From NCBI RefSeq assembly GCF_002937115.1, contig NZ_NHRY01000059.1:1-32584 (forward strand): a stretch of 32,584 nt of DNA, given 5' to 3'. The DNA comes from Rhodopila globiformis. Lineage in GTDB: Bacteria > Pseudomonadota > Alphaproteobacteria > Acetobacterales > Acetobacteraceae. The position numbers and the translations under genes are program-made. Below the pieces are notes generated by a model. That model was not told where the DNA came from. It saw nothing but the letters and a program-made list of their open reading frames with translations, and did no database searches. Positions within the stretch are counted from its first letter, which is position 1. The number at the start of each line of letters is the position of its first letter. Shown piece by piece: positions 25,163 to 32,584 of the stretch.

Positions 25163-25387
25163 TCAATCCTCCACCCCCGGCTTGTCCGTCGGCGCCGGCG
25201 CATCCGGCTGGCGCAGCACCACGAAGCCCGACCGCCGCAGATGCCGCACCAGCCGGTCAGCCGTGATCCGGGCCATCATCTCGTCGGCGTGGGCGACCCG
25301 CTTGCGACCTTCGTAGCGCAGCGCGAACGCGATGCTGTCGGCGATCTCCTCGGCCGTCGCCGGACGCAGCTTGCCGTCTTCGCTCAT
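25163..25387 (-). CDS. small conserved-looking protein behind imuB, 74 aa
   Basis: A hydrophilic 74-aa protein with helices at about residues 11-25 and 32-53 (EEIADSIAFALRYEGRKR, DEMMARITADRLVRHLRRSG) and a proline-rich tail. ATG 25387 follows GGGGGTGA. It starts 11 bases after the imuB stop on the same strand, so it should share the SOS-controlled transcript. The middle part resembles small basic helical DNA- or protein-binding proteins, but no family could be named. Its place is where dnaE2 often lies in imuA-imuB-dnaE2 operons. Confidence 0.75.
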   Translation of the reverse strand: MSEDGKLRPATAEEIADSIAFALRYEGRKRVAHADEMMARITADRLVRHLRRSGFVVLRQPDAPAPTDKPGVED

Positions 25388-25398
25388 GTCACCCCCGA

Positions 25399-27060
25399 TC
25401 AGAAAAACCCGTGCAGGAACCAGCGCATGTCGCCGGTGCCGGCGTCGCTGCCGTTGCCGCGACGGAACAGCCAGAAGCGGCGGCCGTCGTCGTCCTCGAT
25501 CCGGAAGTAGTCGCGCACCAGGAACCATTCGCGGTCGCGCTTCCACCACTCCCCGGCGATCCGCTCCGGCCCATCGGCGTGGCGGACCCGGTGCCGCACC
25601 TGCCGCCAGGTGAAGGACACCGGCGGGTGGTCCGGCAGCAGCGCGATCACCTCGATCGGCTGCGGCGGGTGCAGCAGCCGCACCGGCCGCGGCCAGTCCG
25701 CCGGCCAGCACGCCGATCCGCACACTGACCCGCCGGGCGACAGGACGCCGGTCCGGCGCACCGAACGCTCCGGCACGTCGCTTTCCACCACGGCGATACG
25801 ATAAACCAACGACTCGCCCAGCCGGTTGACCAGGCGATCCACCAGCGGCGCCAGGTCCGGCGCGGCCGGGCCAACCAGGCACGACGCACCCTGGACGAAG
25901 CCTAGAGGCTCGGCCACGGCGACCGCCAGCCGCATCGCCTCCACCCCCGGCCCGGGATCGACCTGCTCCAGCCGCTCCTCGAACATCCGCCCGAGGTGCC
26001 GGGCGTCGCGCACCGGCCGCGCGGTGCCGACGCGCAGGGCCTGGGCGCTACCGTCCACCCGCTCGAAGCGCAGTTCCAGCCGTCGTGCCCCCTGCCCGGC
26101 CCGCTCCAGGTCGGCGCAGACCATGGCAACCAGTCGGGCGATCACCACGCAGAACGCCTCGGCCGTCGCCAGCGGCTCGACGAACCCCAGCCGCGCCTGG
26201 ATCGCCGCCGCCGGCGCGACCGGCACAATCGGCTCGAACACCCGCCCCGCCGCCTGGTCCAGCCGCAGCGCCAGCAGCGGTCCGAACCGCCGCACCAGGG
26301 GCGCCCGCGCCACGGCGGCCAGCGGGCCGATGCGGTCGAATCCCATCAGCCGCAGTTCCGCCGCCACTACATCCGACAGCCGCAACGCCTCCAGCGGCAG
26401 GTCCCCCGGCATCGAAGCACCTGGCGGCACCACGCCTCCGGCCGCATACCGCGCCACCGCATGCGCCACCGCCGGCGTATCGGCCACCGCCGCCCGCGCC
26501 CGCAGTCCCTGCCCGGCCAGCCGCTCGACCAGGTCCCGCAGCAGCGCCGCCTCGCCGCCATGCAGGTGGGCCGTGCCGGACACGTCGATCCACAGCCCGT
26601 CCGGCCGATCGGGCGCCGCCAGCGGCGCATAGCGCAGGCACCACTGCGCCAGCCGCGCCAACTCCGCCGCGTCCCCCGCCGGATCCGCCACCCGCACCAC
26701 CAGCCCCGGCACCAGGGCCTGCGCCAGCGCCAGCGTCATCCCGGGCCGGAGCCCCGGGGCATCGACCGCCGCCAGCGTCCGGCCGGTGACGGTGACCAAA
26801 GGAAGGCCAGGGCTCCGCCCTGGACCCGCAAAGGGGCGAAGCCCCTTTGATCCCATGACGGCGGATGGACAGGAGGGGGCGACCGTGCCGGTTGCAGCCG
26901 CTGCGTTGCCCCCTCCTGTCCATCCGCCATGAAAGGGTTCCAAGGGCCGTCGGCCCTTGGCGGGGTGCGGGGCAGCGCCCCGCTCTTCCTCAAGCCGACA
27001 GTCGCGACGGATGCGGTCGGTCGGCAATGTCGGGAACCAGACCGAGACGACCCGCCGCAT
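25399..27060 (-). CDS. imuB: ImuB, Y-family polymerase-like SOS mutagenesis protein
   Basis: A 553-aa Y-family polymerase relative that acts as clamp-binding adaptor in the ImuA-ImuB-DnaE2 mutasome. It starts MRRVVSVWFPTLPTDRIRRD and continues, after an insertion, with PLVTVTGRTLAAVDAPGLRP and GMTLALAQALVPGL. The palm motif that is SIDE in active polymerases reads LWIDVSGTAHL, so the catalytic acids are lost, as usual for ImuB. The little-finger-like region and a long C-terminal part end WFLHGFF. Residues about 24-83 are an in-frame palindromic element absent from the normal family outline. ATG 27060 lies 71 bases inside imuA. Confidence 0.92.
   Translation of the reverse strand: MRRVVSVWFPTLPTDRIRRDCRLEEERGAAPHPAKGRRPLEPFHGGWTGGGNAAAATGTVAPSCPSAVMGSKGLRPFAGPGRSPGLPLVTVTGRTLAAVDAPGLRPGMTLALAQALVPGLVVRVADPAGDAAELARLAQWCLRYAPLAAPDRPDGLWIDVSGTAHLHGGEAALLRDLVERLAGQGLRARAAVADTPAVAHAVARYAAGGVVPPGASMPGDLPLEALRLSDVVAAELRLMGFDRIGPLAAVARAPLVRRFGPLLALRLDQAAGRVFEPIVPVAPAAAIQARLGFVEPLATAEAFCVVIARLVAMVCADLERAGQGARRLELRFERVDGSAQALRVGTARPVRDARHLGRMFEERLEQVDPGPGVEAMRLAVAVAEPLGFVQGASCLVGPAAPDLAPLVDRLVNRLGESLVYRIAVVESDVPERSVRRTGVLSPGGSVCGSACWPADWPRPVRLLHPPQPIEVIALLPDHPPVSFTWRQVRHRVRHADGPERIAGEWWKRDREWFLVRDYFRIEDDDGRRFWLFRRGNGSDAGTGDMRWFLHGFF
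26801..26991. repeat. palindromic element inserted in frame within imuB (five hairpins)
   Basis: Five successive hairpins: 26807-26823 (stem 7), 26829-26849 (stem 9), 26860-26928 (perfect 21-bp stem around a 27-nt loop), 26940-26960 (stem 10, one-base loop) and 26967-26983 (stem 7). On the minus strand it encodes about 60 imuB residues (EEERGAAPHPAKGRRPLEP and so on), low-complexity and free of stops. It begins exactly where imuA stops. Confidence 0.85.
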
Positions 27061-27862
27061 CGCATGCCTCCGCTATCCAGGAACCGGGTTCGCCGCCGCG
27101 GCATCGGGTCAGGTCCAGGCGCCAGCGGGCGCGGCCCAGGCCGGGGGTTTCGGGCGCCTCGGGCAGCGCGGGCGGCGACGGTAAAACGGCGATCCGCCAG
27201 CGGGTGACGGCGGCCGAGGGCGTGGCCAGCGCCGGATCGTCGAAGCTGGCGCTGCGGCGGATCAGGATCGCCAGGACCCCGGTCCGCTCGGCCGCCAGGT
27301 GCAGCCGGCGCGACGCCACCAGGCTGATGCGCCCGGCCGGCTCGCCCACCACGGCGGCCAGGGCGGCATGGCGCAGGCCTTCCTCCATGACCGCCAGCAC
27401 CGCTTTGCCGGCCTCGACGAAGATTACCCGGTTGGGCTGCAAGCCGGCGCCCGCCAGGCCGGGGGCGAACAGGTCCGCCTGGCGCAGCACCCACAGGACA
27501 GGCCCATCCAGCCGGGCCAGCAGGCCGGCAACGAACAGCGTCGCGGCGGCGGCGTGCTCCGTGTCGGCGCCCGCCGAGGCCGCCTCATGCAGCGCCCCGA
27601 GCGCAATGCCGCCCCCCGGCAGCGCCTGGTCGATCGCCGGGATGCCCAGCGGCAACGACCGCGCCGGCGCGGCGGCATCGTGGCTGCGCTCGATTCGCGC
27701 GATACGCGCCCGCAGTTGGGCGATCGTGGCGACCTGCGCCGCCGGCAGCGGCCTTGACGGCGCCGGCGCGGCATCCTGAGATGCCCCGTCAGGTATCGCC
27801 TGGGACCTTTCCCCGGAAGCCGACTGGCCAGGCCGCACAGGAATGACAAGAGGCATGAACAT
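26990..27862 (-). CDS. imuA: ImuA, RecA-like SOS mutagenesis protein
   Basis: A 290-aa protein of the ImuA family (RecA/SulA-like fold without a good Walker A), partner of ImuB in error-prone repair. AQLRARIARIERS and LPLGIPAIDQALPGGGIALG (the region equivalent to the RecA P-loop start) are followed by GPVLWVLRQADLFAPGLAGAGL and RRLHLAAERTGVLAILIRRS. The C-terminus WRLDLTRCRGGEPGSWIAEA is typical. Start ATG 27862 lies within the LexA box; ATG 27856 follows it. Neither has a ribosome site, so the message may be leaderless or start further in. Its stop (TGA, 26990-26992) touches the edge of the palindromic element. Confidence 0.88.
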   Translation of the reverse strand: MFMPLVIPVRPGQSASGERSQAIPDGASQDAAPAPSRPLPAAQVATIAQLRARIARIERSHDAAAPARSLPLGIPAIDQALPGGGIALGALHEAASAGADTEHAAAATLFVAGLLARLDGPVLWVLRQADLFAPGLAGAGLQPNRVIFVEAGKAVLAVMEEGLRHAALAAVVGEPAGRISLVASRRLHLAAERTGVLAILIRRSASFDDPALATPSAAVTRWRIAVLPSPPALPEAPETPGLGRARWRLDLTRCRGGEPGSWIAEACDAAGRLGLVPDIADRPHPSRLSA

Positions 27863-27871
27863 AAGAAGAAC
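27857..27871 (-). promoter_or_regulatory. LexA (SOS) box of imuA
   Basis: On the minus strand GTTC, seven bases (TTCTTAT), GTTC: the exact alphaproteobacterial LexA consensus GTTC-N7-GTTC. It overlaps the first possible imuA start codon, so LexA bound here should block initiation until DNA damage. This links imuA, imuB and the 74-aa gene to the SOS response. Confidence 0.85.
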
Positions 27872-28365
27872 ATAGACTGGGATTTATCCCTGAGTCGAGT
27901 CTGTCGGTGCATCTTTCGGCACTATTTTTTGCGTCATCGCTGCGATCATTCTTACGGCGCGGCGACGTCGCCGGCCTGGCGCTGGTCGCCGGCGGCGTGC
28001 TGCTGATCGTCCTGGGACACTGACCGGCAGGCTGCGGCAATGGCCGGGGGCGGAGGGGGATCAGGGTTGGCCTCGGTGCCAGGCCGGCCCCGGGATGGGA
28101 CCGTCAGGATGACAAGGCATGCAAACCCGACATGGCCGTCTGCCCAGGCGATAGGGGCTATGCATTATTCCCGGCGCCCCGGCAGTGCAGAAACGGCTTC
28201 CATCCGGCCTGGCGCACCCCACCTGAAGAACAAAGCAGGTTCGCACAGATACGAGGTTGCCTGTGCAAGCCACGTGTGGCATCCGCTGCCCCGCTTCAAA
28301 TGATGACGATCGCGCCACAGGGCGCCGATTTTGTTGGCTTATCGCATGGAAGATGGTCTGGTCCC
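27872..28365. other. intergenic region between imuA and the fused flavoprotein
   Basis: A divergent promoter region without a firm gene. It must hold the imuA promoter (minus) and that of the flavoprotein (plus). A possible 38-codon frame from GTG 27907 to TGA 28021 encodes a C-terminal hydrophobic helix (GLALVAGGVLLIVLGH), but it has no ribosome site and is not called. A 12-base inverted repeat GGGAT-TT-ATCCC lies at 27879-27890 beside the LexA box. Confidence 0.5.
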
Positions 28366-31300
28366 GTGACTGTATCTGACGCTCCGCGCCTTGGCTTTGG
28401 GTTCACCTTTGCCGATATCGCCACCCGCGACGGGTTGATCCGCCTGGACCGCCGCTTCCTGGAACAGCTGGCGGCGCAGGAACCGGATCTGCACCGGCGC
28501 CTGCTGGCCGCCCGCGCCGCCCCGGACGAGGTGGCCGGGCGCGTCGAGTCCGACCTGGCGGTGGCGCTCGGCCCGCACCTCGACGGCTTCGTCGCCGAGT
28601 TGTTCGGCATCACGGCGGAAACCGAGGCGCTGGCGGCGGAAACCCACCGGCTCGATCCGGTGCATGCCTGCAAGCGGCTGTTCGTGCAGCGCCAGGCGGT
28701 GAAGAAATACGCCGACGCCGCCGGCCTCGACGGCGCGGCGCTGCGCGTGGACCTGGAAGCGCGCATGGGCGAGCCTCTGACGGAAACCGCCTTCGCGCAT
28801 CACGTCGCCCAGTGGGAAGCCGACCCCGAGGCGCTGGATGTGGCGATGCGCTACGCCGCCTGGGCGACGCTGACGGACGCAGGCCAGGCCTGCCACCGCG
28901 GCGGCACCCTGTTCCACGTGCCGCACCGCGTCGATCCACAGCACCTGGTGCCGGTGCAGACGATCGAGCGCGACGGCGTTACCATGCTGCGCCTGCCGGA
29001 GCATGACTGGCGGCACCGCGACGGCTTCGCCCTGACCGACGAGGGCATGAGCAAGCAACAGGCGCTGGACCAGGTCAACTACTGCATCTGGTGCCACACC
29101 CAGGGCAAGGACTCCTGCTCCAGAGGCCTGAAGGACCGCAAGACCGGCGCGTTCCAGAAGTCGCCGTTCGGCGTCACCCTGGCCGGCTGCCCGCTGGACG
29201 AGAAGATCTCGGAAATGCACACGCTGCGCGCGCAGGGCAGCGTGCTGGGCGCCTTCGCCATGATCGCCATCGACAACCCGATGATGGCGGCGACCGGCCA
29301 CCGTATCTGCAACGACTGCATGAAGGCCTGCATCTACCAGAAGCAGGAGGCGGTCGACATCCCGCAGGCCGAGACCTCGATCCTGAAGGACGTGCTGGCG
29401 CTGCCCTGGGGCTTCGAGATCTACGCACTGCTGACGCGATGGAACCCGCTGGACATCCGCCGTCCGCTGCCGCGCCCCGACAGCGCGCGGAAAGTGCTGA
29501 TCGTCGGGCTGGGGCCGGCCGGCTTCACCCTGGCGCACCACCTGATGAACGACGGCCACACCGTGGTGGCAGTGGACGGGCTCAAAATAGAGCCGCTGAC
29601 CATTGACGTGGCGACGCCGATCCGCAATGTCGAGACGCTGTACGAGAACCTGGACGACCGCGTCATGGCCGGGTTTGGCGGCGTCGCCGAGTACGGCATC
29701 ACCGTCCGCTGGAACAAGAACTACCTGAAGCTGGTCCGCCTGCTGCTGGAGCGCCGGGCGGAGTTCGCGCATTTCGGCGGCGTGCGCTTCGGCGGCGGCG
29801 CCACGATGTCGATCGACGACGCCTGGGCGATGGGCTTCGACCACATCGCGCTGTGCATGGGCGCCGGCAAGCCGACGGTGCTGGACATCCCGAACGGCCT
29901 CGCCCGCGGCGTGCGGCAGGCGTCGGACTTCCTGATGGCGCTGCAGCTGACCGGCGCGGCGAAGAAGTCCTCGATCGCCAACCTGCAGTTGCGCCTGCCG
30001 GTGGTGGTCATCGGCGGCGGCCTGACCGCGATCGACACCGCGACCGAGAGCCTGGCCTACTACGTGCGGCAGGTGGAGAAATTCGCCCTGCGCTACAAGG
30101 TGCTGGTCAGCGAGAAGGGCGAGGCCGCGGTGCGGGCGCGCTGGACGCCGGAAGAGGCCGGGATCGCCGATGAGTACCTCACCCACGCCGCCGCCCTGCG
30201 CGCCGAGCGCGAAGCCGCGGCGAAGCAGGGCCGGGAGCCGCGGCTGGCGGTGCTGCTGGACAGCTGGGGCGGCGCCACCGTCGCCTATCGCCGCCGCCTG
30301 GTCGACAGCCCGTCCTACACGCTGAACCACGAGGAAGTGGCCAAGGCGATGGAGGAGGCGGTGCGCTTCGCCGAGGGCCTGACGCCGACGGCGGTGGAAA
30401 CCGACGATTACGGCCACGCCTCCGCCCTGACGCTGAAGCGCGCCGACGGCTCCGAGGTGACGCTGCCGGCCCGCGCCATCCTGGTCGCCGCCGGCACCCA
30501 GCCGAACACCGTGCTGGCGCGCGAGGACCATCGCATCCAGCTCGACGGCCGCTACTTCCAGGCGGTGGACGAGTTCGGCCACAAGGTCGAGCCGGTGCGC
30601 GGCCTGGCCAAGCCGGAGCAGGCGCACGTGCTGATGCACCGCGCCGAAAACGGCCGCTTCATCAGCTTCTTCGGTGACCTGCACCCGAGCTTCTTCGGCA
30701 ACGTGGTGAAGGCCATGGGCGGCGCCAAGCGCGGCTATCCGGTAGTCTCCCGCGCCCTGGCGGCGCTGCCGGCGAGTGCGGTTTCCGGCGCCGAAATCAT
30801 CGCCCAGGCGCGCGATACCCTGCTTGCGACGGTGCACGCGGTGAACCGCCTGACGCCGAATATCGTCGAGGTGGTGGTGCGCGCCCCGGCGGCGGCGCGG
30901 TCGTTCAAGCCCGGCCAGTTCTACCGCCTGCAGAACTACGAGGTGCTGGCGGCATTCGACGACGAGCCAGGCATCGGCCGCACCCGGCTGAACATGGAAG
31001 GCCTGGCAATGACCGGCGCCTGGACCGACCCCGAGGCCGGGCTTGTCGGCGTCATTGCGCTGGAGATGGGCGGCAGCTCCGACCTCTGCGCCATGCTGAC
31101 GCCGGGCGAGCGGGTGGTCCTGATGGGGCCGACCGGCACGCCGACGGAGATCCATGCGGATACGACGGTGGCGCTGGTGGGCGGCGGGCTTGGCAACGCC
31201 GTGCTGTTCTCCATCGGCGCGGCGACGCGGGTCGCCGGGTCGAAGGTGATCTACTTCGCCGGCTACAAGGCGGTGCGCGACCGCTACAAGGTGGCGGAGA

Positions 31301-31827
31301 TCGAGCGCGCCGCCGACGTCATCGTCTGGTGCTGCGACGAAGCACCGGGCTTTGTCCCGAACCCCGCGCGGCCGCAGGACCGCACCTTCGTCGGCAACAT
31401 CGTGCAGGCGATGGTGGCCTACGGCTCCGGCGAACTGGGCGAGCAGGCGGTGCCACTGAAGGACGCGGCGCATATGATCGTCATTGGCTCCGACCGGATG
31501 ATGCAGGCGGTGCGGGCGGCGCGGCACGGCGTGTTGGAAGCGTACCTGAAGCCGTGCCACCACGCCATCGGCTCGATCAACTCCCCCATGCAGTGCATGA
31601 TGAAGGAGGTGTGCGCCCAGTGCCTGCAGCCGCACACCAACCCGGAGACCGGGGAGCGGACGGTGGTGTTCTCCTGCTTCAACCAGGACCAGGCGCTGGA
31701 CTGGGTGGACTTCCCGGCCCTGCATGAGCGGCTGATGCAGCAGGGCACGCAGGAGAAGCTGACGGCGCAATGGATCGACCGCACGCTGCGGCGGCTGGCG
31801 ATGCGCGGCGAGGTGGCGGCGGAGTAG
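28366..31827 (+). CDS. fused Fe-S flavoprotein, GltD/NfnB-like plus PyrK/NfnA-like, 1153 aa
   Basis: Residues 1 to about 230 form a helical domain not recognised. Next come cluster-type cysteines C240, C243, C251 and C275 (GCPLDEKI) and C315, C318, C322 (RICNDCMKAC), as in the N-terminal Fe-S domain of GltD/NfnB. Then an FAD/NAD(P) module: KVLIVGLGPAGFTLAHHL (from 376), VVVIGGGLTAIDTATE and ILVAAGTQPNT. From about 820 an FNR/PyrK-like module follows (KPGQFYRL, ALVGGGLGNAV) with 2Fe-2S ligands C1077, C1083, C1086, C1104. It could move electrons between NAD(P)H, flavins and an unknown partner in the cytoplasm. GTG 28366 was chosen to begin next to the conserved-looking PRLGFGFTFAD; ATG 28300/28303 are alternatives. 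Confidence 0.85.
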   Translation: MTVSDAPRLGFGFTFADIATRDGLIRLDRRFLEQLAAQEPDLHRRLLAARAAPDEVAGRVESDLAVALGPHLDGFVAELFGITAETEALAAETHRLDPVHACKRLFVQRQAVKKYADAAGLDGAALRVDLEARMGEPLTETAFAHHVAQWEADPEALDVAMRYAAWATLTDAGQACHRGGTLFHVPHRVDPQHLVPVQTIERDGVTMLRLPEHDWRHRDGFALTDEGMSKQQALDQVNYCIWCHTQGKDSCSRGLKDRKTGAFQKSPFGVTLAGCPLDEKISEMHTLRAQGSVLGAFAMIAIDNPMMAATGHRICNDCMKACIYQKQEAVDIPQAETSILKDVLALPWGFEIYALLTRWNPLDIRRPLPRPDSARKVLIVGLGPAGFTLAHHLMNDGHTVVAVDGLKIEPLTIDVATPIRNVETLYENLDDRVMAGFGGVAEYGITVRWNKNYLKLVRLLLERRAEFAHFGGVRFGGGATMSIDDAWAMGFDHIALCMGAGKPTVLDIPNGLARGVRQASDFLMALQLTGAAKKSSIANLQLRLPVVVIGGGLTAIDTATESLAYYVRQVEKFALRYKVLVSEKGEAAVRARWTPEEAGIADEYLTHAAALRAEREAAAKQGREPRLAVLLDSWGGATVAYRRRLVDSPSYTLNHEEVAKAMEEAVRFAEGLTPTAVETDDYGHASALTLKRADGSEVTLPARAILVAAGTQPNTVLAREDHRIQLDGRYFQAVDEFGHKVEPVRGLAKPEQAHVLMHRAENGRFISFFGDLHPSFFGNVVKAMGGAKRGYPVVSRALAALPASAVSGAEIIAQARDTLLATVHAVNRLTPNIVEVVVRAPAAARSFKPGQFYRLQNYEVLAAFDDEPGIGRTRLNMEGLAMTGAWTDPEAGLVGVIALEMGGSSDLCAMLTPGERVVLMGPTGTPTEIHADTTVALVGGGLGNAVLFSIGAATRVAGSKVIYFAGYKAVRDRYKVAEIERAADVIVWCCDEAPGFVPNPARPQDRTFVGNIVQAMVAYGSGELGEQAVPLKDAAHMIVIGSDRMMQAVRAARHGVLEAYLKPCHHAIGSINSPMQCMMKEVCAQCLQPHTNPETGERTVVFSCFNQDQALDWVDFPALHERLMQQGTQEKLTAQWIDRTLRRLAMRGEVAAE

Positions 31828-31930
31828 CGCAGGATCGGCCTGCCCGGATCGGCGCGTGGACCGGCCGCACCGGCGGCGTGCGCCCACTGCCGATCCGTGC
31901 TCTACTCTGCTTCCGTCAGAGGAGTGCGCG

Positions 31931-32404
31931 ATGCCGGTTTCCGATTTCACCGCCCGCCTGGGCACTGGCGAAGACCGCAGCCTGGCCGCTTGGCGCGGCA
32001 AGGTGCTGCTGATCGTCAACGTCGCCTCGCAATGCGGTTTCACGCCGCAGTACGCCGGGCTGCAGGCGCTGTATGACCGGTATGGGCCGCGCGGGTTCGA
32101 AATCCTGGCCTTCCCCTGCAACCAGTTCGGCCACCAGGAGCCCGGGACGGACGCCGAGATCGCAGCCTTCTGCGATCGTACCTACCATGTGACGTTCCCT
32201 GTCTTCAGCAAGATCGAGGTGAACGGCGCCAACGCGCATCCGCTGTATGCCTGGCTGAAGCAGGAGAAGGGCGGGCTGCTGGGCGCCGCCATCAAGTGGA
32301 ACTTCACCAAGTTCCTGCTCGACCGCAACGGCGAGGTGCAGGGCCGCTACGCGCCGACGGCGAAGCCCGAAAGCCTGGCGAAGGACATCGAGGCGCTGTT
32401 GTAG
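31931..32404 (+). CDS. glutathione peroxidase family protein, Cys type
   Basis: A 157-aa thiol peroxidase of the glutathione peroxidase family, reducing hydrogen and lipid peroxides, in bacteria often with thioredoxin. NVASQCGFTPQY carries the peroxidatic Cys (C35); FPCNQFGHQEPG supplies the second Cys and the catalytic Gln; KWNFTKFLLD supplies the Trp and Asn of the active-site tetrad. ATG 31931 follows AGAGGAG at 7 nt. There is no signal peptide, so it is cytoplasmic. It lies 103 bases after the fused flavoprotein on the same strand and may be co-transcribed, but the gap allows its own promoter. Confidence 0.95.
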   Translation: MPVSDFTARLGTGEDRSLAAWRGKVLLIVNVASQCGFTPQYAGLQALYDRYGPRGFEILAFPCNQFGHQEPGTDAEIAAFCDRTYHVTFPVFSKIEVNGANAHPLYAWLKQEKGGLLGAAIKWNFTKFLLDRNGEVQGRYAPTAKPESLAKDIEALL

Positions 32405-32460
32405 GCGCGGCGCCGCCGCCGAGGTCCCGGCACATTTCCGCCCCGGCCGATATTGCTCTA

Positions 32461-32584
32461 GTACACCTCGCCGGAAGAACGAACCCCATTTCGACGGCCG
32501 CTCACGCAGCGAGCGGCTTGCCGGTCATGGTCCACTTGAACGGCTTGGCGAGGGTGCGGTTGAAGTAGGCGATGAAGGCCTCGA
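32461..32584 (-). mobile_element. end of an IS630-type insertion sequence
   Basis: Downstream of the transposase stop, the sequence CTAGTACACCTCGCCGG (near 32457-32473) looks like an IS630-type terminal repeat with a TA target dinucleotide. The element would then end near 32460. The other end is outside the window, so the inverted repeat cannot be checked. Confidence 0.4.
32502..32584 (-). CDS. IS630-family transposase, C-terminal fragment
   Basis: The last 26 residues read EAFIAYFNRTLAKPFKWTMT then GKPLAA and stop (complement of 32502-32504). FIAYFNRTLAKPFKW is the conserved C-terminus of IS630-type (Tc1/mariner-like) transposases. The remaining gene lies beyond the right edge of the window. 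Confidence 0.88.
   Translation of the reverse strand, partial: EAFIAYFNRTLAKPFKWTMTGKPLAA

Noticed and set aside
27907-28023. 38-codon frame with a hydrophobic end between imuA and the flavoprotein
   Set aside because: It has no ribosome site and lies in a divergent promoter region. A small membrane peptide or gene remnant cannot be excluded.
28339-32121. 1260-codon open frame on the minus strand opposite the fused flavoprotein
   Set aside because: Long antisense frames are usual in GC-rich genes. The translation is rich in Arg, His, Gln and Ala without any motif, while the plus strand has full family signatures.

Overview
This is a GC-rich window whose gene content, codon use, LexA box type (GTTC-N7-GTTC) and interspersed palindromes point to an alphaproteobacterium, most likely of the Rhodospirillales/Acetobacteraceae. 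That placement is inferred; the window holds no rRNA, tRNA or marker gene. About 23 genes are intact, and an insertion-sequence transposase is cut by each edge (IS5 family on the left, IS630 family on the right). No CRISPR array, tRNA or rRNA gene was seen.

Left part (1-5400): next to the IS5-type end lies a heterotetrameric-type sarcosine oxidase operon, soxB-soxD-soxA. The usual fourth gene, soxG, is fused in frame to the 3' end of soxA and carries a 15-nt tandem repeat. A small four-helix membrane protein follows. 6105-8527 holds two overlapping genes of unknown function (390 and 422 aa). A very long imperfect palindrome (8720-9023) separates them from a TTG-started covalent-FAD oxidase gene.

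Middle (11066-23643): this is accessory catabolism. A tight five-gene operon encodes SDR, SDR, alpha/beta hydrolase, TauD/TfdA-type dioxygenase and SDR. It is followed by an orphan 199-aa gene of different composition, a VOC-fold gene divergent from a fourth SDR, an orphan molybdenum-hydroxylase large subunit, and a metY-like PLP gene translationally coupled to a fifth SDR. The substrate of these genes cannot be read from the sequence. Intergenic spaces hold several families of palindromic repeats, some nested inside one another.

Right part (23644-32584): a repeat-rich, partly AT-rich patch contains a small exported-protein gene whose 3' end appears to be supplied by a MITE-like element, with a second MITE-like element abutting it. 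On the minus strand is an SOS mutagenesis operon, imuA-imuB plus a 74-aa gene, with a LexA box over the imuA start. imuB carries an in-frame insertion of a five-hairpin palindromic repeat coding for about 60 residues. On the plus strand comes a 1153-aa fused flavoprotein, with a helical domain, a GltD/NfnB-like Fe-S flavoprotein module and a PyrK/NfnA-like reductase module, followed by a glutathione peroxidase.

The strongest candidates for something undescribed are the Nfn-like single-chain flavoprotein, the palindrome-in-imuB insertion, the unknown two-gene unit at 6105-8527 and the 300-nt palindrome beside it.
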